Shown one piece after another: positions 43,425-51,716 of a stretch of 64,000 bases of DNA. Below the pieces are notes generated by a model. It worked only from the letters and a program-made list of their open reading frames with translations, had not been told where the DNA came from and made no database searches. Origin of the DNA: Stutzerimonas kunmingensis (lineage in GTDB: Bacteria > Pseudomonadota > Gammaproteobacteria > Pseudomonadales > Pseudomonadaceae); assembly GCF_021432085.1 (NCBI RefSeq), contig NZ_CP090366.1, positions 1,860,001-1,924,000 of the forward strand. Reading direction: 5' to 3'. The first letter of the stretch is position 1. Every line of letters begins with the position of its first letter. A program made the position numbers and the translations under genes.

Positions 43425-44057
43425 ATGAGCACACGATTGCCGAGCGCCAAGCCGCTCAAACGGCCGACTCAGCAGCGCGCCAAGGCCACCGTTCAGGCGA
43501 TTTTCGACACCTATGTTCGGATATGGCAGCGCGACGGCTGGGCTCGATTAACGACCCGCGCGGTTGCCCTGGAAGCCGGCGTGGCCATCGGCACCCTGTA
43601 CGACTACTTCCCCAACAAGCACGCCCTGCACTCGGGCTACGTGCGCTATTGCGTCGAGCAGCTGCTGGAGGCCATCGACGCGCAAGCGGTAGCGCCAACT
43701 GCGGTTGCCTGGCCCGAGCGCATCCGGCGACTGGTACGCACCCTTGCCGGGGTCGAGTCACGGCTGCCCTGGTTTCACCCGGACATGCTCGAACTGGAAA
43801 CGCTGGTGGCCGAGCCCAAGCATCAGCGTCGGGTCTACGAGGATCTGTTGGGCGCCTGGCATCGGGTCATTGATGCGGCGACCGATCTGCCGGTACGCCC
43901 GACCGCTGCGACGCTGGAAGCACTGCATCTTTCGGTCTGGGGCGGCCGCCGCTACGCCATGCTGGTGCAGCTCGAAGCGGATCGAATGATCGATTGGGCC
44001 AACTGCATGGAACAGCTGTGCCTGGACAGGCTCGCGGGGCCGGTCGCCCCTGGCTGA
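43425..44057 (+). CDS. TetR-family transcriptional regulator
   Basis: A 210-residue TetR-type repressor. The helix-turn-helix region is RAKATVQAIFDTYVRIWQRDGWARLTTRAVALEAGVAIGTLYDYFPNKHAL (about residues 15-67). The C-terminal ligand-binding domain has several Trp residues. It is transcribed divergently from the DUF2855 gene, so the natural reading is a local repressor with an unknown ligand. The ATG at 43425 gives the usual length; an upstream in-frame ATG at 43374 lies in the shared promoter. Confidence 0.9.
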   Translation: MSTRLPSAKPLKRPTQQRAKATVQAIFDTYVRIWQRDGWARLTTRAVALEAGVAIGTLYDYFPNKHALHSGYVRYCVEQLLEAIDAQAVAPTAVAWPERIRRLVRTLAGVESRLPWFHPDMLELETLVAEPKHQRRVYEDLLGAWHRVIDAATDLPVRPTAATLEALHLSVWGGRRYAMLVQLEADRMIDWANCMEQLCLDRLAGPVAPG

Positions 44058-44220
44058 GCGCGGTCGGGCCGAGCCCAGCCCGCTCAAAAAGGCGGTGAGC
44101 TTTTGGCCCGTAAAGCTGAGCAACCTGTATGGACGCGTCGGCTCAAGCGCAAATGCCGGGCGAATCGCAGCCGACCGGGATAATATGCGCGCCCCATCGA
44201 CCCCCGCACTTCAGGTCATC

Positions 44221-44964
44221 ATGCCCGGCGACGCCCTCTATACCGACTTGTCGGGTTATTACGACCTCATGTGCGCGGACATCGATTACCGCGCGCAAAG
44301 CCACTGTGTCCAGCGATTGCAGCAGCTGTTCGGCAACGGCGGCACGAGGCATCTGGACCTCGCCTGCGGCACGGGCCCGCACATCCGCCATTTCATCGAT
44401 GCCGGCTATACCAGCGGCGGGCTCGACATCAACCAGCCGATGCTGGACAGAGCCGCCGCGCGCTGTCCGGAAGCGCGATTTTCCCTGCAGGACATGTGTG
44501 GCTTTGCGGTCGAGCAACCGGCCGATCTGATCACCTGCTTTCTTTACTCCATTCATTACAGCGCCGCGCTGACCAGGCTCGAAGCCTGTATCGTCAGCGT
44601 GCATGCCGCGTTGGCCCCGGGCGGGCTGTTCTGCTTCAACGCCGTGGACAAGCGTCGGATCGACAACGCGTCATTCGTCTCGCACACGGCCAGGCATGCG
44701 GACGGCCTGTTCACCTTCAGCTCCGGTTGGCATTACCCGGGTGAAGGGGAGCAGCAGTTGCTGAAGCTGCGAATCGAAAAGACCATCAGCAATGAAAGCC
44801 AGGTCTGGCACGACGAACACAGGATGGTGGCGGTGAGCTTTGCCGAGCTGAGCGAGCTGCTGGCGCCATACTTCGAAGTGCATGTGCTCGAGCATGACTA
44901 CGAGAAGATCGTGCCCTGGGACGAGCTTTCAGGGAACGCGCTATTCGTCTGCGTGAAGGCCTGA
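44221..44964 (+). CDS. Class I SAM-dependent methyltransferase
   Basis: A 247-residue methyltransferase. The N-terminus reads MPGDALYTDLSGYYDLMCAD; motif I HLDLACGTGPHIRHF, motif II GGLDINQPML and FSLQDMCGFAVEQPADLITCFLYSIHY follow. The substrate is not evident. Translation could begin at 44185, but AGGTC before the ATG at 44221 and the family-like MxxDxLYTDLSxYYD start favour 44221. It is the last gene before a strong terminator. Confidence 0.85.
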   Translation: MPGDALYTDLSGYYDLMCADIDYRAQSHCVQRLQQLFGNGGTRHLDLACGTGPHIRHFIDAGYTSGGLDINQPMLDRAAARCPEARFSLQDMCGFAVEQPADLITCFLYSIHYSAALTRLEACIVSVHAALAPGGLFCFNAVDKRRIDNASFVSHTARHADGLFTFSSGWHYPGEGEQQLLKLRIEKTISNESQVWHDEHRMVAVSFAELSELLAPYFEVHVLEHDYEKIVPWDELSGNALFVCVKA

Positions 44965-44992
44965 GCGGATGCGCGGATAGGGCAGGGGACAG

Positions 44993-45017
44993 AAAAAACC
45001 CCGCAGGTGCGGGGCTT
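44993..45017. terminator. Rho-independent terminator
   Basis: A run of six A, then CCCCGCA, two bases, TGCGGGG, then CTT. The stem is 7 bp and GC-rich. The A-run becomes the U-tract for minus-strand transcription, so it is strongest for the DUF2846 gene and also lies after the methyltransferase gene. Confidence 0.85.
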
Positions 45018-45042
45018 CTGTTGGACGGTCTTGCTTGCAGCG

Positions 45043-45486
45043 TTAGCGGGCCAGTTCGGTTTTCGCTACGGCTTTCTGGCCTTCGCTTTCCGAGACCTCG
45101 GTCAGCTTCGCACCGCCGACGAACACACCTATCTTGATCGACTGACGCACGTAATGGTTCTTGCCGGCGATGGCGTCCAGTTCGATGAGGTTGTCGCTGA
45201 ATTCGGACTCGGTTGCCAGGGTGTGCTTGCCAGGCGTAACGAGGCGGTAGAAATAGGTGTTGGCGGCGGTTTCGCCAATGACTTCACCGTCGATCTTCAC
45301 CGATTTCTTCAGGGCGGCTCCGAGCATGGAGTCGCGGAAGATGTACAGCCCGGCCTGATCCTGCGGCGGTGCCGGGAACGTCTTGTATGCCTGGTCCTTT
45401 TCGGGTGACTCCATCGGGACCGAAGCACAGCCGGTCAGAATGGCGAAGCTCAGCGCCGCGGCGCTCATCATGAAATGCTTGAACAT
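45043..45486 (-). CDS. DUF2846 domain lipoprotein
   Basis: A 147-residue lipoprotein with signal peptide MFKHFMMSAAALSFAILTGC (lipobox LTGC, Cys at about residue 20). The mature part is a DUF2846 domain: AGLYIFRDSMLGAALKKSVKIDG, FYRLVTPGKHTLATESEFSDN and a C-terminal strand region. The family's role is unknown; it is presumably anchored at the cell envelope. It ends at a Rho-independent terminator. Confidence 0.88.
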   Translation of the reverse strand: MFKHFMMSAAALSFAILTGCASVPMESPEKDQAYKTFPAPPQDQAGLYIFRDSMLGAALKKSVKIDGEVIGETAANTYFYRLVTPGKHTLATESEFSDNLIELDAIAGKNHYVRQSIKIGVFVGGAKLTEVSESEGQKAVAKTELAR

Positions 45487-45680
45487 GAATACTCGTTCCT
45501 GAGTGTTAAGGCGAATTGCGCGGCGATATTAAATTGCCATCGCGCGGCCGGTAACCCTAAACATCTCCGACGGGCTCGTTGTAAGCGGTTTTAGTGATGA
45601 CAATCACGCTAACGACTACGCACGGCGGTGCGGTGCTGGGAGAACGCGGCCAATCCCGCCTGTTCTGGAACTGATATCGG

Positions 45681-46376
45681 CTAGTGCAAGCGTTTGGCGG
45701 CAGAGGCTGCCTCGACCAGATGCCGTGCCTGCTGGGCCAGCTGATCGAGCAGCCGGTCGCGCTGTTTCTCCGCCTCGCTCATCGCCTTGCGGCCATTCTG
45801 CTGCACCAGGTAGCTGTAGATCTGCCGGACTTCCTTGGACTGGAAGATCGGCTCCAGATCCTGCACCGCCACCGCACCGTTCGAAGCCCCGTTACGGGTA
45901 TTCATCACCACCTGCGGGCCGCGCGCCACCAGCGGCTGAAAGCCCAGTGCGCTGAAATACGGCACCTTGCCTGCAACGCACGCCACCTCGGCATGGGGAT
46001 AGCGCGTCACCATCGCTTCGACCATTGCCCGGCCAATGCCCTGGCGACGATGGCCGGCGTCCACCGCCAGATAGACCAGCGCGCAGGCTTCGGGATCGTC
46101 CACAAAGGGCAGGTACAGCGCGAAGCCGAGCAGGACCGCCGGGTCCTCAGCATCCAACGCCATGATCAGCTCCGGCTTGCCCGCCTGCACGCCGTCCATG
46201 CTGTCCAGGTAGCGATGCACCTCGAAACCCACCACGTACTGATACAGCTGATACAGCGGGTTGCTGGGCTGCAGCGAGACCGGGCTGATGTCGCCGAGAT
46301 AATCCACCACCATCTGCAGCACCTGGCTTTTCAGCGATTCCGGCGGCGGGGTGTCGAGGTGGGTGAGGGTGAACAT
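45681..46376 (-). CDS. GNAT family N-acetyltransferase
   Basis: A 231-residue GNAT-type enzyme. The acetyl-CoA pyrophosphate-binding motif is VDAGHRRQGIGRAMVEAMV (about residues 125-143), preceded by ALVYLAVD and followed by the aromatic PYFSALGFQPL. The N-terminal third is unusual for GNATs and a charged coiled-coil tail (EAEKQRDRLLDQLAQQARHLVEAA) extends the C-terminus. The substrate is unknown. The ATG at 46376 begins a family-like MFTLTHLDTPP; an upstream in-frame extension is not supported. Confidence 0.85.
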   Translation of the reverse strand: MFTLTHLDTPPPESLKSQVLQMVVDYLGDISPVSLQPSNPLYQLYQYVVGFEVHRYLDSMDGVQAGKPELIMALDAEDPAVLLGFALYLPFVDDPEACALVYLAVDAGHRRQGIGRAMVEAMVTRYPHAEVACVAGKVPYFSALGFQPLVARGPQVVMNTRNGASNGAVAVQDLEPIFQSKEVRQIYSYLVQQNGRKAMSEAEKQRDRLLDQLAQQARHLVEAASAAKRLH

Positions 46377-46484
46377 GGCGGCGCTCCGGGCGGTACGGAA
46401 AAAAGGCGGCATTGTACCGGGCGGTGTGCGGCAGGCGAGGGTAAGCGGCATGGTGATCGGTGCAACGAGAGATCGTGCCTGCCT

Positions 46485-46835
46485 CTACGTCGCGGCTGCG
46501 TCTGGCTTTCTCTTCCTCGGTTTGCGTGGCGTTGGTACCGGCATGAGGCGAGCCGTTTCGATCACCAGGCGGCGGAGTTCGTCGGCATCGTCTAGCAGCT
46601 CGTCCGCCACCGGATAGTTCTTCGCGCCGGGGTAGGGCGGCGCTTGCGGCAAGTCTGGGGCGAGGGTCTCGGCGGCCGCCGAAGGCTTGATGAACAGGCT
46701 GTTGTCGCAGACGAACGCGACGACCTTTTCGTCCAGATAAAGGGCGTACTCGCCGAACATCTTCCTGTACGTCAGCCTGCTCCCCAGGCCGATCTGCTCC
46801 GCCACATACAGCACGAAATCTTTGTCGCTCGCCAT
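46485..46835 (-). CDS. TfoX N-terminal domain protein
   Basis: A 116-residue protein consisting of a TfoX N-terminal domain: MASDKDFVLYVAEQIGLG, VTYRKMFGEYALYLDEKVVAFVCDNSLFIKPS and a basic C-terminal tail (PTPRKPRKRKPDAAAT). The C-terminal TfoX domain of the competence regulator is absent, so a role in competence is not implied. GGAGCAGG precedes the ATG. Confidence 0.88.
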   Translation of the reverse strand: MASDKDFVLYVAEQIGLGSRLTYRKMFGEYALYLDEKVVAFVCDNSLFIKPSAAAETLAPDLPQAPPYPGAKNYPVADELLDDADELRRLVIETARLMPVPTPRKPRKRKPDAAAT

Positions 46836-46875
46836 GCCTGCTCCGCTGTTTCGACTGGGTGCCATGCCCATGGAG

Positions 46876-46907
46876 CGTAGCGTGGAAAGCGAGGCCGTTT
46901 CCACGCG
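46876..46907. repeat. Solitary REP element
   Basis: CGTAGCGTGGAAAGCGAGGC continuing to CGTTTCCACGCG. The GTAGCGTGGAA and TTCCACGCG arms match the REPs near 49.8-51.7 kb. It lies in the 81-base spacer between azoR and the tfoX-like gene. Confidence 0.75.
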
Positions 46908-46916
46908 TTGCCCGCC

Positions 46917-47642
46917 TTACACCTGATTGAGCTCCACCTGCCTTGCCCGCGCATGGCGTAGGGGCGCATCGAGTGTCGACTGCAGCTCCGTGACCAAGGC
47001 ATCGACCTGGCGCAGCGCCTCGGCCACCGAGGCCGCCAGTACCTCGCCACCGGTTTCCTGACCTTCAATCGCGATCTGATGGATGCGGGTGATCCCGATG
47101 AAATTGAGTGCCGTCACCAGGTTCGGCTCAAGATGATTCATGTGCGCCATTTCCCCGCCAGGGCCAAAGCCGATGCCGCCGCGGGCACTGAGGATGACCG
47201 CATGCCGTGGCCGGTCCGCCAGCAGCGGCACGTACGGATCGGGCAGTTTGCTTTCGTCGACCTCGACCGTCCGGCCTGGGCGCACGATCTGGTCGATCCA
47301 GGCTTTCAACGCCGCGGGCATGCCGAAGTTGTAGAGCGGCGTACCGATGACCAATACATCGGCGGCGATCAGCTCATCGACCAGCTGGTCGCTCTCCGCC
47401 AGCGTATCCCGCATCCACGGCTCGCGGCGCTCTTCCGGCGTGAAGCTGGAGGCAATCCAGTCATGGTTGATAAACGAAGGCGGGTTCTGGCCTATATCGC
47501 GATAGACGATGCCGTCCTGCGCGCGGCGGGCCGCCCACTGGCTGACGAAGCGGTGAGTGAGGTTACGGCTGTGGGAACCGTGCTCGTCCTTGCCGGCAAG
47601 GCCGGGGCGGGCGCTGGCATCGAGGTGCAGAAGGTGCGTCAT
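46917..47642 (-). CDS. azoR: FMN-dependent NADH-azoreductase
   Basis: A 241-residue flavodoxin-fold enzyme. LHLDASARPG and SHSRNLTHRFVSQW are the FMN-phosphate region, VIGTPLYNFGMPAALKAWIDQIVRPGRTV the flavin/substrate region, and VILSARGGIGFGPGGEMAHMNHLEPNL the last conserved block. It reduces azo compounds and quinones with NADH. AGGAG precedes the ATG at 47642. It is divergent from a LysR gene with a 117-base spacer, its probable regulator. Confidence 0.9.
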   Translation of the reverse strand: MTHLLHLDASARPGLAGKDEHGSHSRNLTHRFVSQWAARRAQDGIVYRDIGQNPPSFINHDWIASSFTPEERREPWMRDTLAESDQLVDELIAADVLVIGTPLYNFGMPAALKAWIDQIVRPGRTVEVDESKLPDPYVPLLADRPRHAVILSARGGIGFGPGGEMAHMNHLEPNLVTALNFIGITRIHQIAIEGQETGGEVLAASVAEALRQVDALVTELQSTLDAPLRHARARQVELNQV

Positions 47643-47759
47643 GGCGATTCTCCTCTGTGATTGAATTCATCTGTCGTTCGCGGTAAATCCAGCCTATGGC
47701 TAGGCTGTACTGGCGACAAACGACCATTTCTTCCAACTACAGATGAGAGAAACTCAGCC

Positions 47760-48728
47760 ATGGCGCACCGCCGGTTACCTTCGCTTTCTGCGCTGCGGGC
47801 CTTCGAAGCCGCCGCCCGCCACGAGAGCGCCAAGCAGGCCGCCGAGGAGCTGAATGTCACCGCTACGGCGGTTAGCCACCAGATTCGTTCGCTTGAGGAA
47901 TCCCTCGGCGTGGCGCTGTTCCTGCGCAAACCGCGGAAGCTGGAACTGACCGACCAGGGGCGCGAGCTGCAACAGACGCTGGAAGCCGCATTCGACAGCA
48001 TCAGCGGGGCGGTCGAACGCCTGAGCGCGAAGCCCTGCCGCCAGGCGATCACCCTCAGCACCACACCGGCCATCGCGGTGCGCTGGCTGGTGCCCTGGGT
48101 CTGCCTGCTGCGCGATTCCCATCCGGATATCGATCTGCGCTTCCATACCTCCCATGAGCCAGTCGCGCTGGATGGCGTCACGGCGGACATCGCCATCCGT
48201 TACGGTGACGGCCGCTGGCCCGGGCTGGTGGCGGAGAAGCTGTTCGATAACACCTTCGTCCCGGTCTGCAGCCCGCACCTCGGCTTGCGGGATATTGCCG
48301 AGCTGCCCAAACACCCGCTGATCCACTTCCGTGCGCAAGCCGCCTTGTCCGCCCCGATTCATTGGGCGTCATGGCAGAAGCTCGCCAACGTGCCGGGGCT
48401 GGATGTGAGCGCCGGGCTGGTTTTCTCCGACGAGACCCACGCAATCTCCGCCGCCATCGGCGCGCAGGGTGTGGCGCTGATGAGTCGGCAGTTAATCGAG
48501 GATGAATTGAGGGAAGGGCGGCTGGTGCAGCCATTCGGGCCGGAGATGGAGGGCAAGCCGTTTCACCTCGTATACCCGGAGAGCCGTCGGGATGATCCGA
48601 CGGTTCGGGCAGTGAGGGAGTGGGTGATGAGGGTGCCGGGTGGGTTGTGTGAGGTACGGGCTGATATCGGCAATGCCGAGCCCGCAACCTCACTACATAC
48701 CAATCAAGTTAATGAAGCCATGGATTAA
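47760..48728 (+). CDS. LysR-family regulator (GcvA-like)
   Basis: A 322-residue LysR-type regulator. The N-terminus (LPSLSALRAFEAAARHESAKQAAEELNVTATAVSHQIRSLEESLGVALFLRKPR) is of the GcvA type. The effector domain (about residues 95-300) includes AIAVRWLVPW and DIAIRYGDGRWPGLVAEKLF. It is divergent from azoR and probably controls it. The ATG at 47760 follows GAGAGA. The gene marks the edge of the core genome before the accessory segment. Confidence 0.9.
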   Translation: MAHRRLPSLSALRAFEAAARHESAKQAAEELNVTATAVSHQIRSLEESLGVALFLRKPRKLELTDQGRELQQTLEAAFDSISGAVERLSAKPCRQAITLSTTPAIAVRWLVPWVCLLRDSHPDIDLRFHTSHEPVALDGVTADIAIRYGDGRWPGLVAEKLFDNTFVPVCSPHLGLRDIAELPKHPLIHFRAQAALSAPIHWASWQKLANVPGLDVSAGLVFSDETHAISAAIGAQGVALMSRQLIEDELREGRLVQPFGPEMEGKPFHLVYPESRRDDPTVRAVREWVMRVPGGLCEVRADIGNAEPATSLHTNQVNEAMD

Positions 48729-48785
48729 CGTGCGTTGTAACAGTGGGCATTGACCAGCGCTTAGCTGCCAGAAAAAGGCCTGCGG

Positions 48786-49000
48786 TCAAAGAATGGCCAT
48801 AAAGACTAGATGGAGAAGGGCGCCGTCCTTGAATCTATAAACGGTAACGTCCTTTGTGGCGTAAACATCTCCAGTCAGCGCAATAACAATCGTGCCTGAG
48901 AGGCAGAACAGCAGTGTAAGCAAAACGAACCAGCGCTTTCGTTAGATAGGCACGACTATGAAATACGAGCTTTTTCGAAACGCCTTATATCCATATTCAT
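48786..49000 (-). pseudogene. Possible decayed small membrane-protein gene
   Basis: On the minus strand an ATG at 49000 with AGGAG four bases before it opens a 14-codon frame that hits TAG. After an apparent frame change, an open frame of 51 codons runs from 48941 to a TGA at 48786-48788. It encodes a hydrophobic helix (RKRWFVLLTLLFCLSGTIVI) and a short polar tail. At least two changes are needed to join the parts, so this may be a remnant or chance. The rest of the 450-base spacer 48729-49178 is AT-rich and shows nothing else I can support. Confidence 0.3.
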
Positions 49001-49178
49001 GGCGCTCCTAGTGTTGGTGCAATGATAGTCCTCTTTTTCACACGGGAATTATACGCAAGTTGGTATTTAGAAAAATTGAGCTGGTTTGTGTTCGCGCTTC
49101 TTGCGGAAGAAAAGAGAATCGTGCGGCCGTCATTACCTATGCGTCCTGTTCGCAGCCTCTCGGAGAGAGGGCGGCGTT

Positions 49179-49700
49179 TCAGGACACTTTGCTTCTCGAT
49201 AATTGTAATCTTTGCAACGCAGCTACCAGTTCGGGTGCCACATGCTTCGATTGGGGTGGATCGAGGAATACGCTATTCAGAGAGAGCACGATGGCATGGG
49301 ATGTAGAAATAGCTACCTCGGCCACGTTGATTCCTGGCTGTAGGTATTCAGAAAGTCCAGTCGGGAATTCAACGGCAACGTTGTCGATCGTTATTTTCTG
49401 TAGTTTCGCTGCTGTCGTTTCCAGTCCGAATCCACCAATCTTTCCCTCTAGAAGATAAACGTTGTCATTTTTCGGTATTAATAGCGAGCCGGTTTTCTTA
49501 TCTATTTTGCTCAAGGCATTATAATCTGCCATGAGTCGCAGTTTTTCCGTGCTTGTTAAGGTTCGGTGTGGCTTGGCCCATTGCTCTAGGTCTTGTAAAG
49601 CCATCCGGCTCCCAAGCAGCTTTCCAAAGAAATAAATAGCTGAACCAAAAGTGACGGCTGCGATTGCGGTGATGAAGAACAGATTGATATAGCCTGCCAT
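49179..49700 (-). CDS. Membrane-anchored hypothetical protein
   Basis: A 173-residue protein I do not recognise. One N-terminal membrane helix (INLFFITAIAAVTFGSAIYFFGKLLG, about residues 4-28) is followed by a soluble domain of about 140 residues containing ALQDLEQWAKPHRTLTSTEKLRLMADYNALSKIDKKTGSLL-type mixed helices, then an alternating hydrophobic pattern suggesting strands. The composition and codon use are more AT-rich than in neighbouring core genes, which fits horizontal acquisition. It precedes the decayed frame at 48786-49000 on the same strand. Confidence 0.65.
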   Translation of the reverse strand: MAGYINLFFITAIAAVTFGSAIYFFGKLLGSRMALQDLEQWAKPHRTLTSTEKLRLMADYNALSKIDKKTGSLLIPKNDNVYLLEGKIGGFGLETTAAKLQKITIDNVAVEFPTGLSEYLQPGINVAEVAISTSHAIVLSLNSVFLDPPQSKHVAPELVAALQRLQLSRSKVS

Positions 49701-49823
49701 GGCTGTCTGGCTCCGTTTACGTTTCTACTAGATTGGTGAGAGCTGCCGGTCATGCCCAGCAAAAGGTGGTCACCTTACATCAAGCGCATTCCTGATTTCG
49801 CCAACACATCGGCATTGCGGGGA

Positions 49824-49853
49824 GTAGCGTGGAATGGCGATGCTTATCCACGC
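49824..49853. repeat. REP element abutting the RAYT 3' end
   Basis: GTAGCGTGGAATGGCGATGC followed by TTATCCACGC ends one base before the RAYT stop codon. RAYT genes are usually flanked by their cognate REPs on both sides; this is the downstream one. Confidence 0.8.
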
Positions 49854-49854
49854 G

Positions 49855-50385
49855 CTAGTCCGCATCTCCCGCGAATCCCTCCGCCTCGCCACCGCACCAA
49901 TCAACCGGATAGACCCCAGCTCCGACCGCCCGATGAAAGCTCGAATAGGGCCAGTCGACGACACGCTCCACCAAACCGTGCTTCAACGGATTTCGATGCA
50001 CGTAGTCCACGTGGTGCCGGTAATCCAGTTCATCCTGAATCAGGTGTTCCCAATAGCGCCGTTGCCAGATTCCACGCTCGCCGCGGGAGCGCTGAGTTGC
50101 CGTTAGTATCTCGGTCTTTGGCAGGCGTCGGGCGAAAGCGAACTTGATGACTTTCCAGCGCAGGGCGAAATCGGCGTTGCCATCCGGGAGCGTCCAGACG
50201 CAATGCATGTGGTCGGGCAGAACGACCCAGGCGTCGATGTGGAAGGGATGGCGTGAGCGTGTGGCTCGCACCGTCTCGCGGAGCAGGTCGACGTGGCGGA
50301 CCAGCAGGTCGCTGCGCCGGTTGAGCAGATTGACGGTGAAGAAATACGTGGCGCCCGGCACATGGGCGCGGCGGTAGCGGGACAT
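49855..50385 (-). CDS. REP-associated tyrosine transposase (RAYT)
   Basis: A 176-residue Y1/IS200-like transposase domain. The HUH metal motif is in VVLPDHMHCVW (His at about 59 and 61) and the likely nucleophile Tyr is in HHVDYVHRNPLKHGLV (about residue 128). The N-terminus is RRAHVPGATYFFTVNLLNRR. RAYTs are single-copy, domesticated relatives that nick and join REP DNA and spread REPINs. It appears intact. REPs lie directly on both sides. A 5' fragment of the same gene recurs at 51424-51564. Confidence 0.92.
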   Translation of the reverse strand: MSRYRRAHVPGATYFFTVNLLNRRSDLLVRHVDLLRETVRATRSRHPFHIDAWVVLPDHMHCVWTLPDGNADFALRWKVIKFAFARRLPKTEILTATQRSRGERGIWQRRYWEHLIQDELDYRHHVDYVHRNPLKHGLVERVVDWPYSSFHRAVGAGVYPVDWCGGEAEGFAGDAD

Positions 50386-50553
50386 GGCGGCTCATCCTTG
50401 AGCGTTGTGTTGACGGGAGGTTCGTATCGGTGGATAAGCAAAGCGTTATCCACCCTACGACATCTCGACCGCCCACACCGCCGACGCATCGACGTTGCCG
50501 GAGATAGGGTGGAAAACGGCGTAGCCTTTTCTACGCGTTTCTTCCAGGCTACC
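50238..50553. repeat. Direct repeat, copy 1 (RAYT 5' end plus REPIN)
   Basis: This stretch, the first third of the RAYT gene and its upstream REPIN, is closely repeated at about 51419-51730 in the same orientation, with scattered substitutions and a few indels. The two copies bracket the membrane-protein gene 50573-51247. Confidence 0.85.
50423..50537. repeat. REPIN: two REPs in inverse orientation
   Basis: CGTATCGGTGGATAAGCAAA...GTTATCCACCCTACG (50423-50459) and ATAGGGTGGAAAACGGCGTA...TTTTCTACGCG (50504-50537) face each other across 44 bases. This is the REPIN arrangement, capable of a long hairpin. It lies between the RAYT start and the next gene. Confidence 0.85.
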
Positions 50554-50572
50554 TCGCTAGCTCGCTGACGTG

Positions 50573-51247
50573 TCATCTATCGCGCCGTACATCCAGCACT
50601 TCGTTTTTGCCCATTCTCTCCAGAAACCGTTGCCGGAAGGTTAGCTTGCTCTCCTGCAATGGTTGAAGACCGAAACGCTGACGTTCGTTATCAACCAGGC
50701 GGCGCGGAAGATGGGCCTCGCAGTAGTGCGCATACTGCTCGAAGTAGATCCTGCTATACGCACCATCCTTGATTTCGACTGGCTCGTTTAGGGCCTTGCG
50801 TTTGTGTTTGACCCACGGCTCCAACGCATACCAGCAGGCGAGATACATCGGGCCCCAGATATTCATGAAGTGGTTTCGGGAAACCAAGTTGTGAAGCGCC
50901 ATGTAGCCGATGCGTTGCAGATTGACCCCAACGACCTGGGCTGCATCGAGCTCCTGGCTGGTCCAGCCGTTCGGGTTTGTCTCTGGGTCGTGCGGCAGCC
51001 CGCAGTAGCTATGCCGCTTGTGTGCGTCGGTGAGTAGCCTTATCTGCGGTTTGAGGGTGTCCATTTCCGACATGGCCCAGCGGAGAATGTCAGCGTCCCG
51101 TGATATCGACGACTCGCGAATGTTCTTTGCGCCCTGCCTCAACCCTGCAAGTAGAACCAATGTGAGCAGCACCATTACCACGTCGGACAGGCCGGATACG
51201 CCGCTCCAGTCAAACTTGCTGAGCTCGATTTTTATTTCGGTGAACAT
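50573..51247 (-). CDS. Single-pass membrane protein of unknown function (DUF4760-like?)
   Basis: A 224-residue protein. One membrane helix near the N-terminus (SGLSDVVMVLLTLVLLAGLRQ, about residues 18-38) precedes a cytoplasmic helical domain with WAMSEMDTLKPQIRLL, LQRIGYMALHNLVSRNHFMNIWGPMYLACWYALEPWVKHKR and YFEQYAHYCEAHLPRRL. The layout is like DUF4760 proteins, but I am not certain. AAGGA precedes the ATG at 51247. A longer in-frame extension reads into the RAYT fragment and is an artefact of the repeat. It is bracketed by RAYT/REPIN direct repeats. Confidence 0.65.
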   Translation of the reverse strand: MFTEIKIELSKFDWSGVSGLSDVVMVLLTLVLLAGLRQGAKNIRESSISRDADILRWAMSEMDTLKPQIRLLTDAHKRHSYCGLPHDPETNPNGWTSQELDAAQVVGVNLQRIGYMALHNLVSRNHFMNIWGPMYLACWYALEPWVKHKRKALNEPVEIKDGAYSRIYFEQYAHYCEAHLPRRLVDNERQRFGLQPLQESKLTFRQRFLERMGKNEVLDVRRDR

Positions 51248-51423
51248 CGTTGTCCTTGAGTCTGGTTTGTATGCGCTGTTGATGCCGTATGTATCGTTGA
51301 GTCTGCAAGTCGCGATAAGCGGTTTTTGATTGGCACAGAGGGCGCCACGTCGTGCTATGCCAAATCGTATCGGCGATAGTGCAGATTTCTGGAGGCTGTG
51401 GAAGGGATCGCTCTGCAAGTGAA

Positions 51424-51564
51424 AGGGGGGCGTGAACGTGTGGCTCGCACTGTCTCGCGGAGCAGGTCGATATGGCGGACAAGCAAGTCGCTGCGACGAT
51501 TGAGCAGATTGACCGTAAAGAAATACGTGGCGCCCGGCACTTGGGCGCGGCGGTAACGGGAGAT
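51424..51564 (-). pseudogene. Truncated RAYT 5' fragment
   Basis: The frame reads SRYRRAQVPGATYFFTVNLL and on to LLVRHIDLLRETVRATRSR, nearly identical to residues 2-45 of the intact RAYT at 49855-50385. The start codon is ATC instead of ATG. Similarity ends abruptly after the PF residues, and the HUH and Tyr motifs are missing. It is a dead fragment. Confidence 0.88.
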
Positions 51565-51601
51565 GGCGGCTCATCCTTGAGCGTTGTGTTGGCGGGAGGT
51601 C

Positions 51602-51716
51602 CGTATCGGTGGATAAGAAAAGCGTTATCCACCCTACGCCATCTCACCCGCCCACACGGCCGACGCATCGACGTTGCCGGAGGTAGGGTGGAAAACGGCG
51701 AAGCCTTTTCCACGCG
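51602..51716. repeat. Second REPIN
   Basis: CGTATCGGTGGATAAGAAAA...GTTATCCACCCTACG (51602-51638) and GGTAGGGTGGAAAACGGCGA...TTTTCCACGCG (51683-51716) are inversely oriented REPs, spaced as in the REPIN at 50423-50537. The region 51248-51746 otherwise holds only the RAYT fragment and a short unique stretch. Confidence 0.85.

Noticed and set aside
49022..49306. A 94-codon plus-strand frame starting MIVLFFTRELYASW.
   Set aside because: No ribosome-binding site, and its second half is antisense to the better supported gene 49179-49700.
50573..51574. A 333-residue version of the membrane gene starting inside the RAYT fragment.
   Set aside because: The extra N-terminus is an out-of-frame reading of RAYT sequence; a well-placed ribosome-binding site supports the ATG at 51247.
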